A program made the translations under genes and the position numbers. From positions 35,258 to 99,257 of the forward strand of contig NZ_VWOX01000022.1 of the NCBI RefSeq assembly GCF_008629675.1: a DNA stretch of 64,000 nucleotides. Reading direction: 5' to 3'. Origin of the DNA: Roseiconus nitratireducens. Lineage in GTDB: Bacteria > Planctomycetota > Planctomycetia > Pirellulales > Pirellulaceae. A model generated the notes under the pieces. The model did no database searches, was not told where the DNA came from, and saw nothing but the letters and a program-made list of their open reading frames with translations. Positions 51,548 to 63,500 of this stretch are shown piece by piece; position 1 is the stretch's first letter; every line of letters starts with the position of its first letter.

Positions 51548-54500
51548 ATGGTTGCAACACGCAGGCAGCGTGCGTTTGGCTCTTTGACGGGGCGGATTCA
51601 ACGCAGGAATCCGAGAGCGATCCGCCAGAAGCAGTTGGACAAGATTCGCAAACGGTTGCGGATGGCCGAGACGCTCGAGGTTCGGTCGGCCCCCGGGTCG
51701 ATGATGCCTCTACCCGCTGAGGGTTTGAGCGCCGCCCTGGCTGCCGCGGCACTTTCCAACTCGTTGGCACAGCGATCTGTCACGGGCGACCAAAGCCCCG
51801 ACTCGACGACGGCAATCCCCCGACGCACCGGCGAAGCTGAAGTTGCCAGCCGTGCGACAAACCAGGACCAAGGGAGGTCGTTGCAGCCGCTCGATGGGGA
51901 AGCCCGCCCATGGCAGGCCCAGCCGCTTGCGGTTGGATTGGGTTTGGGCGGCGAAGCGCTGTCGCCCACACTCAATGCAGCCCTTTCAAGCGGCGGGTTG
52001 GTTGGGACGACGGGCACGCTACCGGCGCAGGACTCGAGCGCCGAATCGACGCCGGGCCAGCAGCCGACCCTCGGGACCTTTTCCAGTGTGATCGGGGGCG
52101 GGGAACCGGCCGGAGGTTCCGGGGCAAAGCTGACGGTTCAGGCGACATCGCAAGACGGCGCCGCAATGGGAATCAGCTCGTCGTCGCGCGGTGCTGGCGG
52201 CGCCGGAGGGGGTGGTGGCGGTGGTCTTTCGGCCGGTGGTGCGGAAGGGGAATCGACGACGGGTCCGACGACCGATCCGCCTTCCGCCGATAGCTCGACA
52301 AACGCAGACGAGGGAACCGGCACCGCGAACAATCAGGCAAACGCCGATGCACCGCAGCCTGCACCCGCTGCCGCCACGGCAACCACCGTTGCCGAACCAT
52401 TCCCCGCGAACCTGGAGAATTGGACCGTTGCGCAGACCGGCGGAAGCGAGACCGCGGCCGGTAGCGTCTCGGTCGACAACGGGGCCGCCGTTTTGAGTGA
52501 AGGCGACTCGTTCAGCGTTTCATTGAGTCGAACCTTTGTCGTTCCGGCTGGTGCGGAAACCCTGACCTTCGAGTACGAGGACTTGAATTTTGACACCACT
52601 TCGGAAGGAGCGATCAATGACGCCTTCGAAGTAGAACTGCTTGATGCCGAAGGCTTTTCCCTGGTATCGCCCCACGGCTCGGGGCGAAGTTCGTTGCTGA
52701 ACGTGACCGACGGCCAGGCAGCGTCAAGCGGCATCAACGTGCAGGTGACTCCGGCCGGAGCGGGCGCCGCTGCGGTCACGGTCGACGTCTCCCAGATTCC
52801 AGCGGACACCGTCGCGACGCTCCGTTTTCGGCTGGTCAACAATGATGGTGATGCCGGCACGACCGTCCGCATCTTGACGGTGGGGATTCCTCAAGCGGAG
52901 CAGGTTCAAGCGAACGATGACCAGTTCACCGTCGCGGAAGATAGCCCGGTGACCAACTTCGACGTTCTGGCCAACGATGAACTGGTGGCGGGCGAGATCG
53001 TGTCGGTCAGTGCGGGATCGGCTGGCGGTCGGCTGGCGATCGTTGCGGGGCAGAGCGTGGACTATACCCCGGCCAAAGATTTCTTCGGCGAGGAGGTGTT
53101 CAGCTACACCGTGGTCGATACGGTCAGCGGAACCCGACAGTCGGCCGAAGCGACGGTGACCGTCACATCGGTCAATGATCCTCCCACCGCCAACGACGAC
53201 ACCTTCGCGTTGTCGGCCCGGGACGAATCCATCGTGTTGGACGTGCTCAAGAATGACTCGATCGCACCCGACGTCGGGGAAAACCTTACCGTCATCGCAG
53301 TCACCCCGGGATCTCAAGGGGGGACACTCCGTATCGAAGACGACAAGCGTTTGGTGTACTCGCCGGCCAGCGGATTCGCGGGAACGGAAACCTTTTCCTA
53401 CACGATCAATGACGGGACGCCCGACAGCAACGCTCAGGCGACCGTGACGGTTCGCGTTGAAGGGCTGCCCGTTGAAATCGATTTGCCCGATGTGAGCGGG
53501 GACGAGGGTGACGCGATCACGCTTTCGGCCGGGTTTGAGGACCCGATCAACACCGATCCCCACACGGTGGTGATCGATTGGGGAGACGGTGCCTCGGAAG
53601 TCGCGTTGGTCAATGAACAACTGGGCGTGGGCGAGATCCTTGCCCGACACGTGTATGCCGACAACGGCCTGTACACCGTTCAAATGCGAGTCACGGACGC
53701 GACGGGCAAAGTCACGACCGAATCGTCAACCGCAAACATCGGCAACGTCGCTCCAACGTTGAGCGGCGTCGACGACGTGTCGCTTGTCGAAGGCAATGAA
53801 GTTCGCTTTCATTTGGCGACGTTGTCCGATCCCGGATTCCGCAATCAAGACGCTCTGACGGACGAAACCTTCACGGCGACGATCGACTGGGGTGATGGGA
53901 CACCCGTCCAGCCGGCGACCGTCGCGCCGTCTCCGGGAGGCGATGGGAAGCCAACGATCGCATCGATTTTTGGACAACACACCTACCTGGATGACGGCCT
54001 GTTTACGGTGACCGTCACCGCCGTGGACGACGACGGCGGTCAGGCCGCAACGACAATCATGGTTCAGGTGGAGAATGCCACGCCGCGATTTTTGACCGCC
54101 GTCGGACCGCGAGGAGGCGTCAATCAAGAGTTTGAACTCTTGGCCCGATTCTCTGACCAAGGGCTCTCGGATGTTCATACCGCCCAGGTCGACTGGGGTG
54201 ACGGTTTCGTCGACGCCAGCATCACGGAAGAAAACGGACGTTCATTGATCTCCTCCAAGTTCGCTTTTTCTCAGCCGGGTGAGTTCCCGGTGACGGTTCG
54301 CGTTCGCGACGACGGCGGCGCGATGGCTGAACTGATGGTGATGGCGACGGCGACTTTGGAAACCGATGCGATTCCGCCGACCGGCGTCCTGGTCTCGCCG
54401 GTTCCGGGATCGACGATCAATGCCGATCCCGGTTACGTGGAAATCCAGTGGTCGGATAATGAGTCTCTGGATGAGACTTCGTTCGGCGCTTCGGACATCA

Positions 54501-57500
54501 CAATCAGCGGGGTCACGGTCAGCACGGCGACACCGGACGCGACGACACCCGGTTTGGTGCGGTACGCGTACAGCGGTGACCTGGCGGAAGGCGCGGTCAC
54601 GGTGACTTTGGTTGCCGGTGAAGTGGCGGACCTTGGTGGCAACACCAACGTTGCGGCGTCGGAGAGCTTCACGTTTGACATTCCGGACCTGACGGCTCCG
54701 ACGGGTGCTCTGGTCTCGCCGACTCCGGGATCAACGATCCATGCCGATCCGGGTTACGTGGAAATCCAGTGGTCGGATAATGAGTCTCTGGACGAGACTT
54801 CGTTCGGCGCTTCGGACATCACAATCAGCGGGGTCACGGTCAGCACGGCGACACCGGACGCGACGACACCCGGTTTGGTGCGGTACGCGTACAGCGGTGA
54901 CCTGGCGGAAGGCGCGGTCACGGTGACTTTGGTTGCCGGTGAAGTGGCGGACCTTGGTGGCAACACCAACGTTGCGGCGTCGGAGAGCTTCACGTTTGAC
55001 ATTCCGGACCTGACGGCTCCGACGGGTGCTCTGGTCTCGCCGACTCCGGGATCAACGATCAATACCGATCCGGGTTACGTGGAAATCCAGTGGTCGGATA
55101 ATGAGTCCCTGGATGCGACTTCGTTCGGCGTTTCGGACATCACGATCAGCGGCGTCACGGTTAGCACGGCGACGCCGGACGCGACGACGCCCGGTTTGGT
55201 GCGGTACGCGTACAGCGGCTCGCTGGGTGAAGGTGCGGTGACGGTGACTTTGGTTGCCGGTGAAGTGGCGGACCTGGCGGGCAACACCAACGTTTCGGCG
55301 TCGCAGAGCTTCACGTTTGACATTTTGGACCTGACGGCTCCGACGGGCGCCTTGGTCTCGCCGACTCCGGGATCAACGATCAATGCCGATCCGGGTTACG
55401 TGGAAATCCAGTGGTCGGATGACGAGTCTCTGGACGAGACTTCGTTCGGCGCTTCGGACATCACGATCAGCGGTGTCACGGTCAACACGGCGACGCCGGA
55501 CGCGACGACGCCCGGTTTGGTGCGTTACGGATACAGCGGCAATCTCAGTGGCGGGGAAGTGACCGTCACGTTGGTTGCCGGCGAAGTGCTTGATGGAGCA
55601 GGAAATGCGAATGCGCAGTCGACCGGCGTATTCAATCTGGAACTTGCCGGCCCATCGGACATCAGCGATCTCGTGGCGCTGAAGTACAGCTTGCCCCAAG
55701 TCAATCCGCGGTTTCGCACGATTTCTTTCGTCGGTTCCGTGGTGAATATCTCCGACGCGACGCTGCGCGGTCCGATGCGCGTTTACTGGTACGACCTTTC
55801 GCCTCACATCATGGCATTCAACCCGGACGGGTACAGCGATGCCGGCGAACCCTATTTTGACATTGACGTTCCGGAGACGGGAATTGGACCCGGTGAATTG
55901 TCGACCCCACGACTGTTCACGCTACGCAACATGACGTTTGCTCCTTACGAGTATTCGACTCGAGTGACCGGCGTGGTGGCGTCATCCGTTGCGGAAGGAG
56001 AGGCCGGGCCGATGCCTTCCGGATCGCTTGCTTTCCAAAGCCCGACGCTGCCATACGACGTCAACGACAGCGGGTGGGTGACTCCGATCGATGCGCTGGG
56101 AGTGATCAACCGCTTGGGACGTCAGACCGATATCGGGACCGTTGCGCCGATGGATCCCGAAGACTGGAACGGCATGTTCTACGACGTCAGCGGCGATGGA
56201 AGCATTTCTCCCCGGGACGCACTGCAGGTGGTCAATGAACTGGCGCGGCAATTCGAGGCCGGCCCGACGCTGGCGACGACGTTGACGCCGGAATCGGAGT
56301 CGGTGCTGGAATCGATGCCGCCCGTCATCACCGCGGGATTGCTTCGCGACACGGCGCCGGGCGGCCAAACCAATCAGGACCGAATCACCTCGGATCCACG
56401 CATCGCCGGTGTGATCACCGATGCCAGTCCCATCGTGGCTCTGCGTGCGGCATTCGGCGAGGCGGATCAGCAAAACTATGTCGCGCTGGATGCAGCAACG
56501 TTGGTCGATGTGGATGGCAACTTGATATTGGATGTGCCAACGCTGGAGCAGGTGTATGGGGGAGCGTTGGATGACGGCGAGCACCAGTTGAATCTGGTCG
56601 CCGAAGACGAGCATGGGAATGTTTCGTCGACATTCACGGTCCTGTTTACGTTGGACACGCAATCTCCCTCGCGTCCGGCGATGCCGGATCTTCTGGCGAT
56701 CAGTGACACCGGAGTTCGCGACGACGACGATTTGACCGCCAACAACGCGCCTCGAATTGTTGTGGCGACCGATTCCGGAAACGGCTTGCAACTATTGGTG
56801 GACGGAGTTCCTCAAGTCCAGGTCCCGTTCGGGGGATCGGTTGTGTTGGGAACCGGCGTTCTGAGTGATGGGGCGCACGAGATCACCGTGGTAGCCGAGG
56901 ACGCGGCGGGCAACCGCAGCGAAGTGTCGACGCCGCTGACGGTCCAGGTCGACACTTCCGCACCCTCGGCGGCGACGTTGGACTTGGATGTCGGATCCGA
57001 CAGTGAACCAGTGGGCGACCGCATCACCACTCAGGGAACGGTGCGTCTGGTCGGACAAGCCGACTCCGGTTCTTCCGTGCAACTGGGGACCTCGGGCGCG
57101 GTGACGACGGCGGCCAGTGACGGGACCTTTGCATTTGAAAATGTCGTTCTGGTCAGCGGTTTGAACCTGTTGGCGGTCACGGCGATCGACGCGGCAGGCA
57201 ATCGGACCACGAGTTCTTATCCGTTCATCCGCCGGTCTCCCGTCGATGATGTGCCGCCTCAGGTCACGGCGCGGCTGGCAAATGACACGGGCGCGGATCC
57301 GACCGACGGCGTGACGTCCGATGCGACCATCGTCGGGACGGTTTCGGACGACCGTGCGGGGGTCATCCTTCGCGGCGGTTTTGACGCATCCGCCATTGGG
57401 AGTTTCAAGAAGATCTCGTTCGATCCCGCCAGTGGCAACTTCACCCTGACGCGGCCGCAGTTGGCGACGTTGGCGGGAGGAAGTCTGAACCAGAAGGCAC

Positions 57501-60500
57501 AGACGCTTTATCTGCAAGCGACCGATGCCCAGGGGAACGTCTCGACGCTGACAGCGATCCAATTCACCTTTGACGCCACCGGTCCCGCGTTCACGGCCAA
57601 CCTGTCTTGGCAAGACGGCAGGACGGGAAGCTATTTCGATGTTGATTTCAGCGAACCGGTCAGCGAAGCCGCTTCGCTGGACAATGCCTACAGCCTGATC
57701 ATCAACTCCGGTCCGGATGCCGGCCAGTCCGTCGCGATCGCGTCCACGGAGCGGATAAGCGCGTCGAAAGTCCGCATCCGTCTGAGCGAGGTTCTGCCCA
57801 GCAATCGCTTTCTGTTGAAGGTCTCCGCTGGTATCACCGATCAGGCGGGCAATCGCTTGGTGTTGCCCAATACGTCGACCTTCACAGTGACGGAGCCGGT
57901 GATGATCACGGAGTTCGCCCCGTACAGCGGCGAACCGATGGTGAACGTGCGACGTGAAATCACGGTGCGATTCGAGTCCGAGATCGACCCGACGACCGTC
58001 ACGCAGGATTCGTTCTACTTGATTGCCAACGGAGAACGTTTGACCGGCACCGCGCGCGTCAGCAGCACCGCCCGGTACATGACGTTCTTTCCCGACGTAC
58101 CACTGCCGGCATCAACGGAGGTTCGCATTGTTGTCGATGGTGACAAATTGATGACGCGCGCCGGCCAGCCCGTCGATGCCGACGGTGACGGCGTTCCGGG
58201 CGGTGTGGGCCACGCGGATTTCACGACTTCGCCGCTGACCGGGATTGAAGGGACGTCTGTCAGCGGATACGTGCTTGACGCCCACCGCACCGTCGATGCC
58301 GAAGTCCTGCCCATTGCGGTTCCGACGGGCGATCCCTATTTCGACCCGATGGGCACTGGCACCGCGACGATCCCGTTCACGCGGGCCCGGTTCGTCGGGT
58401 CGACCGGTGATCGCCAGGATAACCCTCGGCAGCACGTCAACCTGATCACCAGCTTCTTGGACGCGAGCATGGTGTACGGATCCGACGAAGCACGCGCGAC
58501 GCAGCTGCGGGCAATGGACGGTTCGGGAAAACTGAAGGTGGGTTCGGGCGACCTGTTGCCACTGAACGACCCGACCAACTTTCCCGACGGGCCGCTGGAG
58601 GTCGACAACCAGGGGCCGTTCGACGACAGCACGATGTTCGCCGCCGGCGACATTCGCGCCACGGAAAACCCCGGACTCGCTTCGTTGCACACGTTGCTCG
58701 TTCGCGAGCACAATCGCTACGCCGATCAACTTCGTGTGTCGAATCCGAATCTGCGAGGCGAGGAACTCTACCAGGCGGCGCGGCGCTGGGTCGGGGGCGT
58801 GATCCAGCACATCACCTACAACGAGTTCTTGCCGGCATTGTTGGGCGACGATCCGCTGGGCAACTACGAAGGGTACGATTCGAACGTCGACCCCAGTATT
58901 TCCGCAGCCTTTTCCGGAGCCGCTTTCCGTCTGGGACACTCGATGTCGACGGACGAGATTCTGCGACTGAACGAGGACGGCAGCAGTTTGCCGGGCGGAG
59001 CTTTGCCTCTGGTCAACGGCTTCTTCAACTCCCAGACGCTGCTTGATGACGGCATCGAGCCTTACATTCTGGGGCTGATCGGCCAGCAAGCCAACGAAGT
59101 TGATACGCAAGAAATCGATGCACTGCGAAATTTCTTGTTCGGCCCTCCCGGGGCCGGCGGGCTGGATCTGGTTTCGATCAACATTCAACGGGGACGTGAT
59201 CTGGGCCTGCCGGGCTACAACCAGGCGCGGGTCGATTTCGGTTTCGACCCGATCTCGAGTTTCGAACAACTCACGTCCGATGTCACGGTCGCGGCAGCAC
59301 TGGAGACCATCTACGGTTCGGTCGATCAGGTGGACCTGTTCGTCGGAGGTTTGGCGGAGGACCACGTCAGTGGCGGAACGGTTGGTGAACTGTTTGCGGC
59401 GATCATCACCGATCAATTCCGTCGGGCTCGCGATGGAGATCGTTTCTGGTATGAAAACCAGCGGTTCACCGATCAGGAGCTAAGTGACATTCGCGCCACG
59501 ACGCTGTCGGCCCTGGTCGTGCGAAATACAGACATCTCCAGTCTGCCCGCCAACGTCCTGTCCAACGGCACACTGCCCATGGGGCCGATGCCGGCGGGAT
59601 CTTCGGCCAGCGAATCGCCGGATGAAGACCGCCGGATCGATGGCGTGGGCAACAATCCGTTGAATCCCGGTCTGGGACGGGCCGGCGCACCGTTGCAGCA
59701 AAACTTCACCGTCAATTACGAAGATGGGATCTCCGAATTGGCGGACGCCGACCGCCCCGGTCCGCGTGAAGTTTCCAACGCGTTGTTCCCACAAATGACC
59801 GAGGTCACCAACGCGGCCGGGTTGACGTCTTTGTTCGTTGCCTGGGGACAATTCATCGATCACGACCTCTCTAAGTCGCCGTCGCAGTCCACCTCGCCGA
59901 CCGTGGTTCCCGTCGCCGGGGCAACGTTGACGGTCGAGGGGGCACCCAATTTGCGGGCGACCACCGATGCCACCGGCTTCTTCTACCTGGACAATTTGCC
60001 CGCGCCCGAAGTCTTCGTGCGCATCGATGGTTCCCAAGCGACCAACGCCCCCGAAGACGGTGCCTACACGTACGTTGCCAAGCCGTTGAAAACCGTGCCC
60101 GGCCAGGCGATACCGCTGTCGAAGAACGGCGAAGGGTTCAACATCTTTCTGCCCGTCGTTCCGGCCGATGCCCCGCAGGCGCTTTCGACAGTAGAGACCA
60201 CGTCGCTCAAGTTTCAGCCCCAAACGATGCAGTTGGCCGAGGACGTGTTCCCGGATCTGGACCCGGAGATGTTGGAACTGTTTTCGTTGGACCTTCCGCC
60301 GGGGTCGGCGGTCGATCGCGAAGGCAATCCGGTGCCCACGGGCTTCGTCGTCCCGGTACCGCCGGATCGATTGCCCGAACCCTTGCCGCCCGGATTGGAT
60401 GCGAACCTGGTCGTGTCGATTCAGGCCCCCGGTGCGGAGAACTTCGATGTTCCGGCTCCGATCACGTTCCCCAACACCGAAGGCCTGGCACCGGGGGAAA

Positions 60501-63500
60501 AGACGCTGCTGTTCTCTTATGACCACGACGCCGGTGAATGGGTCGCGGTGGGCAGCGGGACGGTCCGCGAGGACGGGATGGCGGTCGAATCCGATCCGGG
60601 CGTTGGCATCCTGGCCCCCGGTTGGCACGTGATCCAACCCGGCGTGATCTTGCGCGGCAACGTGGTGGTCGGACAGCGTGGCGGACTGTTCGGTCGTAGC
60701 GCGACCGATGAACTGTCGGTGCAAACGGGCCGGCACTACTACAAGTTGGAAAACCTGGACAACGGATTTGTCATTCGGGGCGTCACCGATGTGGTGGATC
60801 GAATTTTCGATCGTCAGATTATTTCGGCCAATGCCAACTACCGGTTGTCCGTGTACGGCCTGGTCACCGGCCAACACGGAAGTGTCGAATTTCAAACCCC
60901 GGGCAACGGGGCGCAAATCACCGCTCCGATCTCCGTGATCTCCAAAGACCCGGTCATCGATACCGACGGTGACGGGTTGAATGACGAAATCGAGAGCATC
61001 GTCGGGACGGCGTTCAACCGCGCCGATACCGACAGCGACGGCATTCGCGATCTGGCGGAATTGCAACAGGGGCTGAATCCGTTTGACAATCGTCCCTTCC
61101 CGACCGGGGTTGTTTCCACGCTTCCGCTTCGCGGAACCGCGAACGAGTTGGTGATCGAGGGATCGATTCTCAGTCCCGAAGGCCAGACCGCTTACGTGGC
61201 GACCGGGGCGGGGCTGGCGATTCTGAACGCGACCCAATTCGACAACCCGATCGTGCTGGGGCAAATCGATTTGGGGAACGCCGTTGATGTTTCGGTGGAT
61301 TCCAACCTGATGATCGCCGCGGTGGCGACCGGTGCCGGCGGGCTTCAATTGGTCGACGTTTCTGACCCGATGATGCCGGAACTGATCGAGAAAGTGGATA
61401 TCAATGTCCGCGAAGTCGAAGTCATCGAAGGCGTTGCCTACACGATGGTCGCCGGAAAGGCTCTCGCCTACGACTTGAAGACGGGCGATCTGCTGGATAA
61501 GACCCTGGCGATTACCAGCGCCGAATTGGTTGCAATGGATCGTGCAGGATCCACGCTGTACTTCGCCGACAGTGCCCGCGTGCTTCATGTCGTCGACGCC
61601 AGCGATTTCACCTTGCAACCGTTGGCGACGCTGCAGCTTCCAAGTCTGCCGAACGAAATCTTCGCGGGCGGGGGATTCGTCTACGCCTCGACGATTGCCG
61701 GGGCGGGAGTGAGCCGCGGTGGATACATGACGGTCGACGTTTCCGATCCAACGGCACCGGTGCTGCTGGCACAGGGCTTTACCTACGACACTCCCATCAC
61801 CGGTAGCGGGATTGACATCGCGTCCAACGGCGCCGGTCTGGGAATCTCAATCGGCGGCGCGATTGGTCCGATTCCCAATGTGTTGGACGTGTTCGACACG
61901 ACAGCGCCTTTTCAAATTGATGCTTCCGATCCGGACATCAAATACTTGGATCCCGACGCGCTGCTGACGCGGTTCATTCTGCCCGAGACCCCGAGGGCCG
62001 TGGAGATCGCATCCGGGGTCGCCTACACGGCAACCGGGAACGCCGGGATCATTGTCGCGAACTTCAAATCATTTGACAGCGGCGGTGTCGCGCCCACGGT
62101 CTCGATCGCGGGATCGCTGGACATCGATCCGGACACTCCGGGCATCCAAATCGAGGAAGGCAAGTTCCTGCCGATTGAAGTCGACGTGTTTGACGTCGAC
62201 GACGGAACCATCGATCCGGACAACGAAGCACTTCGGCTTGCCCGCCGCGGTCAGGTTCGCAGCGTCGAATTGCTGGTCAACGGCGAAGTCGTTCGGAACG
62301 ACGTCTCGTTCCCGTTCGAGGATTTTTCGATCCGGGCACCCCGCTTGGAAGACTTTGACGGGCCGATCGAAGTGCAGGTTCGCGCGACCGATACGGGAGG
62401 AAACATCGGTCTGAGCGAGACGCTCGTGTTGCAGCCGACCGATCCGGTCCCGGCCCCGCTGGCCGGCGGAACCGCCGAGGGCGAAAGCACGGGGATGGTC
62501 CAGGTGGTGCCCGACACCACCGCGCCGGTGTTTGTTGTCTCCAACCCGGAGCCAGGCGGGCTGCGAAGCAAGCGATTCCGGACGCTGCGGTTGGGTTTCG
62601 ACGAGACCATGGATGAGTCCACGCTGGTCGCGGACAACTTTCGTCTGGTGGGACCGGATGCCGAACCGATCGACATCGTCAGTTCGCCCACCGGCAATGT
62701 GTTTCCGATCATCGATGTCCAGGTCCGCAAGTACAGCCGCGAGGTGCAACTGACCTTTGCTCGGCTGGTGCCCGGCGACTACCAACTGTTCATCCAAGAA
62801 GACGCGGTGACCGATGCGGCGGGCAATCCGTTGGGAACCGGAGACAACGCTGTCTTGGACTTTACGGTTCTCGATGCGGATTCCGTGTTCATCAATCAGA
62901 ACGGTGGGGATTGGAACGATCCTGATAACTGGGACACCGGCGAACTGCCTCGAGAGGGAGATGATGTCTACTTGGCAACCGGTGCTGGCGCGACCGTGGA
63001 CTTCAGCGGCAGCGCCAAACTCAACAAGCTCTCCGGTGCGGGGATTTTGAAAGTCAACGGAGGCGTGCTGGATGTCGCAACGACCATCGAATTCGGCGGG
63101 GAAGTCCAACTGGCCGGTGGAACGATTCGCGGTGCGATGATCCTTCCTGGATCCGCCGGGCGAAGCCTGCTTGCCACCGGCAATGATGGAACGCTGGACG
63201 GCGTGACCATCCAGGGCGATGCCTTGGTTCAGACGGGCGGACTGGTCACGATTCAAAATGGGTTGACGTTAAACGGCTTCATGCGGATTGAACGCACCAC
63301 AACCAGCAGCAGTAACACCTACAACACCGGGCTGAGTTTTTCCGGCGGCAATCAGGTCCTTCGCGGCACGGGCACCATCGAACTTTACAATGCCAGAAAC
63401 TCGGACGATGAAGGTGACGTTCGTATCTACCCGTCCGCCGGCGGCAGCCTGACCATCGGACAGGACATCACCGTTCGAAACGCCTCCAATTCGTACTTCA

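Noticed and set aside
58297..59877. Two separate, broken peroxidase domains instead of one permuted domain
   Set aside because: The two segments are complementary without overlap, joined exactly at the same loop, and together contain each catalytic residue once, which fits a permutation better than two degraded copies.
59480..61618. A 712-codon leftward open frame opposite the giant peroxidase gene
   Set aside because: It is the antisense shadow of a high-GC coding region; its translation is Arg/His/Gln-rich with no domain, and the rightward frame has clear domains throughout.
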